Shown in pieces: positions 1-11,929 of a stretch of 64,000 nucleotides of DNA. The translations under genes were made by a program, and so were the position numbers. Source of the DNA: Nectonema munidae (taxonomy: Eukaryota; Nematomorpha; Nectonematoida; Nectonematidae); NCBI GenBank assembly GCA_030549495.1, contig JAUIRK010000965.1:186001-250000 (forward strand), read 5' to 3'. Below the pieces are notes generated by a model. That model saw only the letters and a list, made by a program, of their open reading frames with translations. It searched no databases and was not told the DNA's origin. How positions within the stretch are numbered: position 1 is the first letter of the stretch; every line of letters begins with the position of its first letter.

Positions 1-640
1 CTAGTTAGATAGTAATATTTTTTTTATCCGAAATGTCAAACTTGATTGATAATTCCACACATTCTTGCACGCTAATTGTGAAAACTAAATCCTGAAATGA
101 AGTGACCATTGTAACAAAAAAATTAAAAATATATTTTATACGGCAAAATTGATTGACACTTTTAGACATTTTAACAACGTAATTGCAAAAAATGACTACG
201 GAATTTAAATCAGCAGGCCTGATTTAGTATAAAAATGTATTTTTTAATTTCAATAATATTAAGATATAATTTTCAGGCGTAAATTACAAATTTGATTGGC
301 ATTTTCAGAATTTTTCACACAGCAATTTTATCACCAATCAAAATTTTGGTTATATGATTATAAAATTTCAAGAGTGTATCTAATGTAAACACTATGTTAT
401 AGGTTATAGGCATTATAATATAAGCATTTTGTTTAAAAAATCTATATTTAATTTTGATTGATAATTATCAAAATATAAAAAAAAATTTTTTTTTAATTAT
501 TATAATTTTTGACATCAGAGGTTCATTCAACTATCATGAAAATCGTATCAAAAAATGCAGCTAACGGTTTTAGGAAAGGTCGCAAAGTCTGAAGGCATAT
601 AATTCAGCCAATTCTGTACAATAGAAATCTTAGTTGAGGA
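1..640 (+). repeat. Dispersed repeat, truncated copy related to the piggyBac-type element at 12921-15607
   Basis: This stretch lies in the PDCD6IP intron. It holds diverged units with phrases such as TTGATTGACACTTTTAGACA and a fuller block at about 510-640 (CATTCAACTATCATGAAAAT then GATTCAGCCAATTCTGTACAA). The same blocks occur in the same order at about 15080-15600, where they form the right arm of a TTAA-flanked element. The terminal 13-bp repeat is not recognisable here, so the copy is truncated or decayed at that end. No coding capacity was seen. Confidence 0.7.
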
Positions 641-1115
641 GGGAGCTAAAATAGCGTCCGTAAATGATAGGGTTTAAAAAACGTGGTTTCAAAAATTTCT
701 CAAGGATTAAATGTTTCAAATTCACCCAACCCATTACAGCATAAATATACAGTGAGTCTACCTTTTGGAATTTTATAACCTGTGCACATGTCTTTTAACA
801 TTTAAAGTCTTCAAAGGCAAAGATATATAGTCAGTTTCATCAGTGTCAAATATATCTACTGGATCAAAATATTGAAAAAATTGAGGCAATTTGAAGAAGA
901 CGAATCCGACAGTAAAACATTAGCTTTTGAATATTTAATTTGTTGCAATTTATTCTTTGCTATGATTCAATAATTTATTTTCCCATCTGGGTTTAATACA
1001 AGCCATTGATTGTAATATGTGAAAATAAAATATATTCAACCAAAAATACACATTAATACTTAATTATTATTTAAAATAGGAGTAAGTTATAATATTAATG
1101 TAATAATGAATTTAC
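641..1115. other. Intron sequence of PDCD6IP without a recognised exon
   Basis: No further Bro1-domain exon could be found here on the minus strand. A short open stretch on the minus strand around 790-870 reads like protein (VDIFDTDETDYISLPLKTL) but has no start, no clear splice sites and no secure family. It may be a transposase scrap. Confidence 0.4.
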
Positions 1116-1428
1116 ATGATTTTCATCAAATGGTAATTTACATTCTGCTGCACAAAGTTGGTCATAATATCTAAAAAGTAAACAATTTAGCATTATGGAA
1201 ATTAAATAAATATAATTAAACTTACTTATATAGAAGGTTTAAAGAATTTTCATTTTGGTCTACAAATCTGCAAACAGAAATAGATCGAAGACGATTAAAT
1301 TCACTAATTTCACTCTCACAATTTTCTGGATTATCAAATGTGCTGAGACTCTGAGAAATATAGTTTTTCAAAGCTTGGGTAAAATCAATTTCTTTTGTTT
1401 TTTTCAAAGGTATCGAAAGAAAAGCCAT
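1116..1428 (-). CDS. PDCD6IP: ALIX / PDCD6IP, first two coding exons (N-terminal Bro1 domain)
   Basis: Exon 1 is 1226-1428 (ATG at 1428) and exon 2 is 1116-1170. Exon 1 ends at a GTAAGT donor, exon 2 follows a pyrimidine-rich AG, and exon 2 ends at a GTAAAT donor; together they give 86 codons in phase. The peptide opens MAFLSIPLKKTKEIDF, has a SEFNRLRSISVCR segment, and exon 2 reads YYDQLCAAECKLPF. This matches the start of the Bro1 domain of ALIX (human has QLKKTSEVDL, LSKLRRAAVGRPLDKHE and RYYDQICSIEPKFPF). ALIX is a cytosolic adaptor that binds ESCRT-III CHMP4 through Bro1 and acts in multivesicular body formation, membrane repair and abscission. The remaining exons lie beyond position 1, so only about a tenth of the protein is visible. 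The family assignment rests on recalled sequence and is strong over this stretch. Confidence 0.88.
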
Positions 1429-1579
1429 TTCTAAACAAGAACAGAGAAGAATAAGAATATAAAATTTTTAAAAATTCTAGTTTTAAATTGCATTTTAATT
1501 ATTTTAATTTAAATATGTCATTATCAGTGGCTTATTAGGATCAGAAGAGGGTCAGAGTTTTTAATTAATATATGTCCGT

Positions 1580-2643
1580 ATGATTTTAAAAATTGATAAT
1601 ATTATTGACATAGCAAAAAAAGGTGATATTAAGGCCCTTCTTTCGAGAGAAATCTCTAAAGAAAAATTATGCGAAGCCTTAATTTCAATTGTCAAAAGCA
1701 AAGACAATGTACAAGACCTAAACAATAAAGTTGAAAAAGTACTTGAAGAATTTAAATCTGTCAAAACACTTATAGCAACTTTTGGTGATAAAATAGAAAA
1801 GCAACATGTTCCTTTTACCCCCAAAAAAACATATTCTGATGTTCTTCAACAAAGCAAGGATACTTCAAATAAAACTTTCGATTCAACGAAATCTCTAGCC
1901 GTTCCGAATTTTTTTGTCGGAGAAAAAATTGAAAACACCAAGGATTGTATAAACAATAAAATAAACCCAGGTTTGAACAAGCTTCGTTTAAAGAAGTTTA
2001 AAGATTACAAAGTGGATCTCTACTAGTAGAGACTGATACTGTCGAAAATCTTGATTGTTTAAAAAGTTGTTTAACAGCCTCTGGCCTAAAGCATGAGTCC
2101 CTTAAGCCAAAGACTCCTTATTTTTTTCTTAAAAATATTGATGGATGTTTATCCTTAGAAGATTTGAAGTTGATGATATCCAGACAAAATAACATTGAAG
2201 TAAGTGACATTTTGAATATTTTTAAATTCAAAAACAAGTACAACTCTCAACTGTATAATGTTGGTATAAAGTTTGAAGCTAATGTTTTAAAAATTATTTT
2301 TTCTAATAGATACGTATATATAAACTGTATAGCTCATCCTATTGAGTTGCTTCAAAGTTATCTTAAATTATGTTTTAAATGTAATGGGTTTAATCATGAC
2401 TCCGAAACCTGTAAGAATATAAATTCTGTTTGCAGGTTTTGTGGTGCTGATCATAGTTCCTCAACATGTACAGATAAAAGTAAAGCGTTTTGTATAAATT
2501 GTTCCAAGATAAATATTGATTGTAACCATGTTTGCAACTCTTCTAACTGCACATCTTTAAAAAACCTAAGAGAAAAAAGGGATTTATTTAACAAAAATTC
2601 TTTAGATTTATTAATTAATAAGTGTGTTGAAAATGAATACTAA
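1580..2643 (+). pseudogene. LINE ORF1, zinc-knuckle nucleic acid-binding protein (frameshifted)
   Basis: The first part is open from 1580 to 2026; reading then continues in another frame to 2643. The N-terminal third is lysine- and glutamate-rich and looks coiled. The C-terminal part has consecutive cysteine knuckles: CFKCNGFNHDSETC (CX2CX4HX4C, about 2371-2412), CRFCGADHSSSTC (CX2CX3HX4C) and a third cluster CINCSKINIDCNHVC. Such knuckles are typical of ORF1 in the I/Jockey group, where the protein coats the element RNA. The single frameshift lies near 2020. Confidence 0.8.
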
Positions 2644-3673
2644 TCAAATATCATTAGCTGAAGGTATATTTAATAATAATATTGATATACATAATGCATT
2701 ACAAGATATTTATGAAGATTTTCATATTGAAGCGTCTAAATTTACTGTTATAGATAATCTTAAAAGTAGGTGTAATGGCTTTAATTGCTTAAGTATTAAT
2801 ATTCAGTCGTTAAATTCCAAATATGTAGAACTCAACATAATGTTAAGATTTATGAACTCTGTTATTTCTTCTCCAATAGCAGTAGTCAATCTGCAAGAAA
2901 TGTGGTTTAATAATGATATGAATCTGTATCCGATAGATAATTATAAGTTTGTTCATATAAAAAGTAAAATTAATTCACATGTGGGATTAGGGTTTTATGT
3001 ACATGAGTCAATGGATTTTGTAGTTATGAATGATTATGAAGTTCACCAGTTTGAATTAGCTTCTATAAAAATAAAACTAAGCAACTCAACTACTGTTTGT
3101 ATGTTCAATGTTTACAGACATCCTAATAAACAATCAGAGAAAAAGTTCATTGATGAATATAATAATTTCTTAATGAATTTAGACAAAAGTAATATTAATA
3201 TCATTGCTGGTGATTTTAATATGAATTTACTGTTGATAAAAAAGAATAATGTTAATAGTTTTTTCACTGGATTAAGTTCATATGGTTTTCTACCTACTAT
3301 AACTAGCCTTACCAGAGAAGACTCAAAGTCTCTTATAGACAATATTTTTATAAAACTGAATACACATACCTATGATTCGTATGTTTTAGATTACAAAATT
3401 TCAGACCACTATCCTTTGCTACTAAGTATAAAAAATATAATTAAAAACAGAAGTATTATAAAAAAAGTATTTGATAGCAACAAATTTGTTAAATTGGTGT
3501 CTGAAGTATGCTGGACTGACATTGTTTATGAACATACAGAAAATGTGGAGTTACTTACATCTATTCTATTAGAACGATTATCTTCAGCCGTTGTTTTATT
3601 TTTAGAAGCACGAATGGTAGGTTTAAAAAATTTAAGCATAGTAAATGCTCCTGGGCCACAGATGAACTCCTAG
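2624..3673 (+). pseudogene. LINE ORF2 part 1: AP-like endonuclease domain
   Basis: A 349-residue open frame. Visible endonuclease motifs are LSINIQSLNSK near the start, AVVNLQEMWF (the QE metal-binding region), FNVYRHPN, IIAGDFNMNLL (the GDFN motif), SLIDNIFI and ISDHYPLLL (the SDH catalytic histidine region). The domain nicks genomic DNA for target-primed reverse transcription. The frame changes after the domain; the start at 2624 overlaps the ORF1 stop, which supports translation by reinitiation. All catalytic motifs look present. Confidence 0.9.
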
Positions 3674-3699
3674 AGTTAATTAAAACAAGGGACAAACTA

Positions 3700-5559
3700 C
3701 ATAAATTATGTAAAAAATCGACAGGCCAGAAATTCTATTCACATAGTAGGAAGTACATCACTGTGAGAAATAAAGTGAAAAGTATGTGCAGAAAACTGAA
3801 ATTTAATTTTTATTTTAACAAATTTTCAAATACCCATGATAATAAGACTTTTTGGAAAAATGTGAATTTTATTTTTAAACCTAAGTTTGATAAAGTTCTG
3901 ACTCTAAAACATGATGGAAAATTGATAGATGATCCTCGAGCTGTAGCTGAAGTTTTCAATCATCAATTTGCTAAATTCGCACTTTCAGAAGATGATGAAA
4001 AGAGTTTAAATAATTTTTCGTTTTTTACAAATTCTGTCTTTTCATTTTACGAAATCACTGTTAATGATATACTCTTAGCAGTTCAAAACTTCAGAGAAAA
4101 AGAATGTGAAGATTTTTATGGCATTTCTATGAAGATTGTTAAGTCAATCATTAACTATATCTGTGTTCCACTTTATCATATATTTAACTCTTGTATTTCG
4201 AAAGGGATATATCCTGAAAGTTTCAAAATAGGTAAAGTTGTTCCTATTTTAAAAAAGGCTCTCCAAACTCTGCCGAAAATTACCGCCCAATAACGCTTAT
4301 TCCAACTATATCTAAAATTTTTGAAAGAATTCTTTTTTTACAAATTGATAGATATTTTGTTGAAAATTGTCTCTACTATGAGAAGCAATTTGCCTTCAGA
4401 AAAAGTTGCTCAACTGAAAATCTACATTCATTGTTAATTAATAAAATTATAGAAAATTTGGAAAATAAGTCGGATACAATTGCTATATTTTTGGATCTGA
4501 CTAAAGCGTTTGATTCTATAAGGCATAGCTTATTATTATCAAAATTGAAATCATATGGGTTTGATAGCTTGGCATTGAAGCTTGTGAAAGAATATCTGAT
4601 AAACCGGAAACAGTTTGTATCAGTCAAGAATTGCTCATCCAATTTTGTTGTTTTGAATTGTGGAGTTCAACAAGGGTCTGTGATGGGCCCACTTCTTTTC
4701 AAAATATTCATTAATAATGTTTATACTTCCAATAGTAATATTGATTTCTATTTATATGCTGATGACGTGACTTTATTAATTTCATCCAACAAAATTTCAT
4801 TTGTTGCTAATTATTCTGCCGTTATAGATAACCTAAATAAGGTAAATATGTGGTTTTCTATGAACGCATTGTCGGTCAACAAATCCAAGTCTAAAGGAAT
4901 GATTTTCTCTAATAAATTTGTTTGTAGGAATAAATTATTATTTGTTTTTGGTTTCGATTTTGTACATGAATTTAAATTGCTTGGATTAATTATAGATAGT
5001 AATTTAAGATGGAAAGAGCACAAAAATTTCGTTTGTTCAAAGTTAGCTTCACTAGTAGGTATTTTCCGATTATTAAAGAACAAATTAAATAGAAATACTT
5101 TAATACATCTTTATAAATCATATTTTTTACAATCTTTTAAATTGGGGACACTCTAATCTATACAATGTTTTTGTTCTTCAAAAGAAAGTGATCAGAATAA
5201 TATTTAATAAGCAAAATATATCTAATACTGACAGTGTCTTTTCAAATTTTGGTTTACTTAATGTTGAAGATATATATGAGTTAAAACTATCGTTTTTTTG
5301 TTTTAAAATGATGACTGGGTATGTTCCCTTTAACTTTATGCAATACATTACTTTTAATTTTGAACTAGAAAAAGGTAATCTTAGAACATCGTTTAATATG
5401 AGTTTACCTTCCTATAGATTAAAAAACTCCAAACAGTCTATAGTTTGGAAATTAACACACTGTTGGAACCATAATATTGATACTTTCCAAACGTATAATA
5501 CTTTTTCAAAATTAAAAAAAAAATTAAAGACTGACGCTTTAGAAAGTTATATTCTCTGA
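3700..5559 (+). pseudogene. LINE ORF2 part 2: reverse transcriptase and C-terminal region (frameshifted)
   Basis: Open pieces at 3763-4293, 4431-5156 and 5188-5559 lie in different frames and make one reverse transcriptase. Motifs in order are YPESFKIGKVVPILKK, NYRPITLIPTISKIFER (read between the listed pieces), AIFLDLTKAFDSIRH (catalytic D), GVQQGSVMGPLLF, and FYLYADDVTLL (the YADD active site), then LKLLGLIIDSNLRW and a post-RT region with LQKKVIRIIF. At least two frameshifts separate the pieces. The post-RT segment resembles the remnant at 59183-59640, so the two LINEs are of the same general clade. Confidence 0.9.
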
Positions 5560-5870
5560 TTTTATTATTTTTCGCACTTTAATCTGAATTCTAATTTAAT
5601 TTGTTAAAGTGATTAAAGTTAATCATTTAGTTTAGAGTTGTACTAGTTTTTTTGTATATATGTGTACATTATCACTTTTTCTTACTGTTCACAATTCATT
5701 TAGATATTTTATTTGTTTGTTAACATTTACTTCTTAAGATACTTATTTTGATTTTGAAGTTTGTTTATGTGTATAGTGTTTCTAGAAGCGGGTTAGCTTT
5801 TTAACCTTTTGAAACACTTTCTTTTCACTTGCAATAAAATTTTGTAACCCTTTATCCTTGCAAATTTTTA

Positions 5871-6296
5871 AGCTAACATTAATCTTATTTCTTTGACAAA
5901 TTGCTGCTAGAGTCTCCTTTAGCCATAAACTTTTGAGGCACATATAATCAATTCAATAATTTGTAAACTTTTAAGATTTTCTAAGTTTCACTACTTTAAT
6001 CAGAGCAAATATAATATGTTTTGTTGAGATAATAGATAGAATTAATTATTTTTCAATTATATTACAATAACAATACTTGTAGTGTAGCATGGTTCACAAA
6101 AAGACTACTCAAAGCCGCTTTCTTATGTAACCATTAAGGTCAAATACAAAAGATTTTAACATTTCAAACATACTCAACAATTATATAATTATGTATTTAC
6201 TTGCAAGTTAAAAACATTTATATTTTGTTATAGAGTATATATAAGAGAGAGAGAGGCACAAAAGATGTATTATTTCTATATCTGTATATTATAAAG
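5871..6296. other. Intergenic AT-rich stretch, nothing recognised
   Basis: Between the LINE tail and the LTR element. There is a short GA-rich run (AGAGAGAGAG near 6245). No ORF, RNA gene or named repeat was recognised. Confidence 0.4.
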
Positions 6297-6404
6297 CAGC
6301 GCCAGCAGGCTCTCATTACGACAACGTACTTGTGTGTATCCAAGTACACACAGTTAGTTTAAATTAGTTTTAGGAGCATACATAAACAAAAACAAGCGTT
6401 TAAA

Positions 6405-8219
6405 ATGCTACATCTAAAGTTCGATAAAGTCTTTTCCCCTCAATTCAAAGTTTACAATGGTAAGAGTGGAAAAATTTACGCAAGGGTTTTGTTCGGCCCA
6501 GTAAAACCTAGATGTGAAAAAGGAAAACTTCCTCATTATAATCACTCTACTCTTCAACTACTTCAAAAGGAAGCGGACAAACTGGAAGATCTCGGCGTGT
6601 TAGCGAAACCAGAAGACTTGGGGATAACAGTAAAATTTGTATCACCTAGCTTCCTTATAAAAAAAAAAGATGGATCAATGAGGTTTGTAACTGCTTTCAA
6701 TAATTTAAGTCCATACACTACACTTTTACCAACGTGCTCAATATCATGTGATGACATCCTTAGAAAAATCTCTTCTTTTAAGTTCATAATAAAGTCTGAT
6801 TTAACTAAAAGTTTTTTTCAGATTCCATTGGCAAGATCCTCAATGCCATATCTTGCGACAGTAACTCCATTTAAAGGCATCCGAGTATATACTCGTTCAG
6901 CAATGGGTATGCCTGGTTCTTCCGAATTTCTTCAGGAACTAATAAGTAGAGTTTTTGGCGATTTTCTTCAAGAAGGTTTCTTATCTATTATTGCCGACGA
7001 TCTTTTTATAGGAGCCAATACGATTGAAGAGCTTCACCAAAATTGGTCAAAAGTTTTAAAAAGACTTTCAGAAAATGATTTGAGTCTCTCGGCTTCAAAA
7101 ACTATAATTTCTCCAAAAACAGAAGTAATTTTGGGTTGGAAATGGACAAAAGGTACAATCACGCCTTCTAACCATAAAGTCTCCTCTTTAGCAAGCATTG
7201 AAAAACCATCCACTTGCTCATCCATGCGCTCCTTTTTAGGAGCATACAGAGCTATATCCAGATGCATTCCAAGGTATTCCACAGTTCTATCTCCTTTGGA
7301 ATCAGCGATCAAAGGATTGGATGGAAAGCAAAAAATTGTTTGGGATGAAGATTTACAAATTTCATTCAAGACTGCACAAAATTTATTAAAATCAGCAGAA
7401 GTTCTAACACTCCCTAGAAAATCGGACAGGCTTACAATTACAGTGGATGCGTCTCCAATGAATAGAGGACTTGAAGCAACTCTTCTTATTGATAGAAATG
7501 GTGATCAAAAACTAGCTGAGTTCTTCAGTTTCAAATTAAAAGATCATCAATTAAAATGGTTTCCATGCGAGCTCGAAGCCTTAGCAATATCCACCGCAAT
7601 AAAGCATTTTTCTCCAATTATAAAAGACTCAATTTTTACGACAAAAGTTTTAACCGACTCAAAACCGTGTGTTGATGCTTATCAAAGATTAAAAAAAGGA
7701 CATTTTTCTTCTTCAGCAAGAGTTTCTTCATTTTTATCTACACTTAGCGGTGCTAATATTGAAATATATCACATAAAAGGTTCAGAAAATATGGCAAGCG
7801 ACTTCTCTTCTCGTAACCCTAACTCTTGTTATGAGAAAAACTGCCAAATCTGCAACTTTGTTCAAGATTCCATATCTTCAATTGTCAATACAATAAAAAT
7901 TGATGATGTCCTTCAAGGGAGAATGAAAATGCCATTTACGAACAAACTCACGTGGTCTGCTTTACAAAAAAGGTGTTATATTTTAAGAAAAGTTTTTGCA
8001 CACTTAAAGAATGGAACAAGCCCATCAAAAAAGGAGAAGTGCACTAGAGTTAAGAGATTACTCGGTATAGCTACAATAGATAGAAATGGTATCATAGTTA
8101 CTAAAGGCGATGCAGCAAAACAACTCATCATAATTCCAGATACTTTTGGAGCAAGCCCCTGCCTTAAGAGGATCAAAGCCTGGACAAGTATTTTATGCAG
8201 ATGTTATCAGAAGAAATGA
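6405..8219 (+). pseudogene. Reverse transcriptase / RNase H region of the LTR fossil
   Basis: The region has the order expected for Ty3/Gypsy pol: a substrate-binding block (FLIKKKDGSMRFVTAFNNL), SDLTKSFFQIPLA, SAMGMPGSSEFLQ, the active-site block ending IIADDLF, then GWKWTKGTITPSNHK and an RNase H block beginning TITVDASPMNRGLEAT with ELEALAISTAIKHF further on. It belongs to the element at 6297-9475. Confidence 0.88.
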
Positions 8220-9204
8220 TCAAAAAATTTTCGTTTTGAGAGAAACATTTTCCAGTTTTACAACAGCTTCTCTCCTTGAAAGTGAGAAAATAGAAGACAT
8301 CAGAACAGCAATTATATTCAACTCTTCTTTTATTAGGTGTGATAATTGCAAAATACGAACTGATGCAAGTACTTCTTTTCAAAGCCTTCAAAAAGATCCC
8401 TTGCTAAAAGAATTGGGGATTGAAGTTGAAATTGGTCACATAAAAAACAAGAACTCAAACTGCTTTGTAGACAAAGCTATTCAAGAACTAGAAACAAGCA
8501 TTTTAAAGATGTTTCCTGAAAAAGTTAAAATAACCAATGTGGATTTACAACTAGCAATCAGGAGCATCAATCTTCTTATACGGAGGCAAAACCTATCTGC
8601 AAAAGAAATCCTTTTTAGAAGAAATCACTTTACAGACGAACAAATTCATTTCAACGATAAATGTTTCTTTGAAGAGCAGAAGAACTTAGCTAACAAGACA
8701 AGATCTTCAAAGTGTTCAAAATTTTCAAAGGAAGATTCCAAAATTCATAATTTTGAAATTGGAGATTTAGTATACCTAAAAGAAGAAAAAAGTAAGATCA
8801 AGGTAAGAAGTAAATATATCATATATAACTTACAAAATAAATATGCAATATTGAAAAAGATAACAAATGGCGAAATCGATAAGTTCAAGGATTTAGTTGA
8901 AGATGACGATACAGAAGATGAAAATACGAAAGAGGTACCTTTGGAGACAAGCAAAGAAGACTTTGACTTGAACGACGGCGGTCAACAATATAACCATTCA
9001 GAATTACCGGAAAGGCATCCAAAGTCGTTTGAAGATATGATGGATGGTAGGAGACATTCCGATAATTCTATCCAAAAAAGCAAAAGTCAGACAAACTCAA
9101 AGGGAGATGAGAAAGAAAGAGATGACTCTTTACAAAAGAATAACTCCAGAAGCCAACGATGTAGAAATCCCCCTAAATGGCTACAAGATTACGAGAGAGA
9201 GTAA
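8146..9204 (+). pseudogene. Integrase-like region of the LTR fossil
   Basis: Downstream of the RNase H block. It has an RNase H-fold-like core (FYADVIRR at the start, then FIRCDNCKIRTDASTSFQSL) and a C-terminal part with EIGDLVYLKEEKSKIKVRSK, which is like the GPY/F or chromodomain-adjacent segment of Gypsy integrases, then an acidic and glutamine-rich tail. Assignment follows from position and general fold cues more than from a strong motif. Confidence 0.65.
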
Positions 9205-9475
9205 AAGGGAAGCGCCAGCAGGCTCTCATTACGACAACGTACTTGTGTGTATCTTACGCTCATACTGCACTATCGAAAGTCAAGGCTATCTCTCCTCTCA
9301 TTAATAATAGCCTAACGTTGCCATTAGTACTGTACTTACTTGAAGGCCAGGATACACTATAAATACTCACTCATGTTTCACTTAAGTCATCACTTCTCTC
9401 TTTGCTTTCTAATAAACTTCACCTATACTTGTCTCTTTATTGTCGCAGATTTTAGGAAACAGAAGATGTTGGCAT

Positions 9476-9700
9476 ACCTAAGGTAAAATAATTGTTCAAT
9501 ACTTCAGATGAAACTGTTTAGATGCGAATTCTGAATATGATCTTCTATCGATAAACTTTCCTTTAATTTTGATGATAAATAAATATTTAATATTTGTGAA
9601 CCAATAAAAAAAGAATTTACATGAATAATTAAGTGTTTAAAAAAACATTGAATATCGTGAATTATATAACAAAACTATTTCTTTGGGCAAGAAAAACAGT
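9476..9700. other. Short intergenic stretch, nothing recognised
   Basis: AT-rich sequence between the LTR element and the next repeat; nothing identified. Confidence 0.3.
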
Positions 9701-9704
9701 TTTT

Positions 9705-9960
9705 TATAGTACAGAGGGTAGGATAGGTAGGTAGGTAGTTAGGTAGATTTCAAAGCACTTTCAAGCGTGTGCTGATATGCTCACGTAAGTTTGAAAGTTG
9801 GTTAAGGAGGATGGAGATGGTAGAAATAGGGAGGAGTTACAAATGTTATTCTAAAATATAAAGGAAAGAAGGCAGATTAGTTTGTCATAGGGTTATCAAC
9901 GGTGGTGAGAGTTGTTTCAATGGTGTCAATGAGGGTTTCAAGCGATTTAATAATGAAGCA
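9705..9960 (+). repeat. Dispersed repeat with a GTAGGTAG start (second copy at about 50727-50870)
   Basis: It begins with GTAGGTAGGTAGTTAGGTAG and continues AAAGCACTTTCAAGCGTGTG and TGATATGCTCACGTAAGTTT. A related block at 50727-50870 has GTAGGTAGGTAGG, then AAGCACTTTCCAATGTTAG and TGATATGCTTGCGAGAATT. No coding capacity is seen; the family is not recognised. It could be a LINE or SINE end. Confidence 0.5.
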
Positions 9961-10235
9961 ATTTTTGAAAGAGTATTTACATAAATGCGTTAATACTGTA
10001 ATATTCATGTTTTAAATTTTTTTCAGTAAATTTGGAATTTTATACTCTATTTCTTTCTTACATTTATTTAATTTAGGAGTGAAAAGATTTAATTTTAAGT
10101 CATAATTAAATTTTAACATATTTGCATAATTTATCGGAAATAAACAATGAATAATGTCATAATAAAAATTCAGAATTTTATATTTATACATGTCCAATAT
10201 AGTTCTTAGTGTTGAATTAGTTTGAAAACAGAAGA

Positions 10236-11890
10236 AAAAGATTGTTCAACAATCGATTGAGGAAATCCCTGTAACGGAAAAAACAAGAAAGCATGAATAA
10301 CTGAGGGAATTTTGAATTACAAGGTAAAATTTTAATGGAAAAGGAGAATATAAAAAGTAGATGAGAAGAATATATAAATGAATTATACGATGATGAAGAT
10401 GATAATGATAATAATCAAGTAATAGAAACAAAACAACAAGGACCAAAGTTCTTAAAAGAAGAGATTCACAAATCTCTTAGAAATATGAAATGGAATAAAG
10501 CTGTAAGAACAGACGGATTGTCGAAAGAAGTACTTGAAGCATTGGGGGAGAAGGGAGTAAACATTATCACCGAAATAGCGAAAAAAATATATGAGGATGG
10601 AAGGATGCCAAAACAAATGTTTGAACTTTGATTATAAAGATACCAAACATTGAAGGAACTCTAAAATGCGAGCAACACAGAACCATAAGTATAATAAATC
10701 ATATTGCAAACGTTATATGGAAAGCAATAGCATGATAAAAAATAAAATAAGGTTTGAATTAGCAAAAGAACAGTTTGGATTTGTTAAAGACTCAGGAACA
10801 ATAAATCCAATATATACTCTTAAGGATAATAGATAATGTAATCGAAATTCAAAAAGAAGTTTATTTATGTTTCATTGATTACGAGAAAGAGTTTGACAGA
10901 GGGAATCACAGAAAACTTTTCAATATATTAGAAAACGTTGGAATAGATGGTAAAGACTTGAAGATGATACAAAATGTTTATAAAATGCAAAAAGTAGCAG
11001 TGAAAGTTGAAAAGGAGATGACATCATGGATTGATGTGAAGAGGGAAGTCAGGCAAAATTGCGTGCTTTCACCAGACATGTTTAATATTTACGCTGAAGT
11101 CCTGATGAGAAACGTAGAAGGTAAAGATATAAAGATAGGTGGAAAAAACATTAACAATATCAGGTATGCAGATGACACTGTATTAATTGCAGAGAGCAAG
11201 GATAAACTCCAACACCTCATACGACAGGTTAATAAACAAAGTGAAACGATGAGAATAAGAATTAATCTCAGGAAAAGTTACTAAAAAAGATAATAATCCC
11301 AAGATAGAAATAAAGGTCAACGACAAAATAATTGATCAAGTGAAACAGTTTGTATATTTAGGGAGTTTAATCACCTCCGATGAAAGGAGTGACAAAGAAA
11401 TAAAAAGAAGAATTTCTATAGCTAATAGTGCGATAAATAAGTTTGAAAAAATGCTCAGAAATACAAACCTATCATTAAATATGAAAAAAAAAATGATTAA
11501 ATTCTATATATGGTCTACACTCACATACGGATGCGAAACCTGGAATATAAGCAAAAATTCTCAAAAAAAAAAGTTGGAAGCGTTCTAAATTAAAATATGG
11601 AGAAAGTTGATAAGGGTAGCTTGGACCCAAAAAATTAAAAATGAAGAAGTACTAAGGAGAGTTGAAACCAGAAGAGAACTCTTGAATATTGAATATACAG
11701 AAGGCAGCTAACATATGATGGAAGGAAGAAGAGGAAGACCACGCAAGAAATTTATCGATGGGCTCAAAGAAGCTTTGGGAAAGAGCTGCAACACAATGGA
11801 GATGAGAAGGAAGATGAAAGATCGAACAACTAGGCGCTCCATGGTTGCCCATGTCCAAATGGATATGGCACAATGATGGTGATGATTGAC
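10236..11890 (+). mobile_element. LINE fragment, RTE-like reverse transcriptase, 5'-truncated and decayed
   Basis: The translated pieces follow a known RTE-like polymerase: LKEEIHKSLRNMKWNKA (about 10455), then CFIDYEKEFDRGNHRK (10870s), VREVRQN-type block at 11040 with CVLSPDMFNIYAEVLMR, IRYADDTVLIAESKDKLQHL (YADD active site, about 11160), FVYLGSLITSDERSDKEIKR (11350) and TLTYGCETWNISK (11520). Frame changes and stops occur between pieces. The 3' end has GATGATTGAC-like triplets near 11873-11888, reminiscent of the simple-repeat tails of RTE elements. The endonuclease and upstream RT parts are missing or unrecognisable. Confidence 0.85.
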
Positions 11891-11929
11891 ATTTACCAGT
11901 TATTAAAACGGGTGACCACAGCCTATCTG

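Larger units (their letters stand above)
1550..5870 (+). mobile_element. Non-LTR retrotransposon (LINE), Jockey/CR1-type, nearly full length but frameshifted
   Basis: The order of parts is that of an APE-type LINE: ORF1 with three zinc knuckles (1580-2643), then ORF2 with an AP-like endonuclease (2624-3673), reverse transcriptase (about 3700-5000) and a C-terminal region ending at 5559. ORF2 overlaps the end of ORF1 by 20 bases, as is common in these elements. The 3' untranslated part probably runs to about 5850, where there is an AATAAA near 5834, but no clear poly(A) tail or target-site duplication was seen, so both ends are approximate. ORF1 has one frame change and ORF2 at least three, so this copy is inactive but not old. 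The 5' end sits roughly 120-150 bp upstream of the PDCD6IP start codon, in opposite orientation. The exact clade needs a tree. Confidence 0.9.
6297..9475 (+). mobile_element. LTR retrotransposon, Ty3/Gypsy-like, incomplete fossil copy
   Basis: Parts seen, in order: a short terminal direct repeat (about 6300-6341), a reverse transcriptase plus RNase H region (6405-8219), an integrase-like region (8146-9204), a purine-rich tract near 9204-9211 and a second copy of the terminal repeat (about 9211-9252) leading into a longer 3' end with a TATAAA near 9357 and an AATAAA near 9409. A gag region was not recognised. The two reading frames are long, so the copy looks comparatively young, yet it is broken (a small number of breaks) and should be read as a fossil. 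The Gypsy assignment rests on RT and RNase H features; Bel/Pao was considered and fits less well. Confidence 0.85.

Noticed and set aside
790-870. Third exon of PDCD6IP
   Set aside because: The peptide there (VDIFDTDETDYISLPLKTL) does not match the Bro1 domain that should follow FDENH, and splice sites are lacking.
6297-9475. Polinton or other capsid-bearing DNA element
   Set aside because: The parts are RT, RNase H and integrase in the order of an LTR retrotransposon; no protein-primed polymerase or packaging ATPase is seen in the window.
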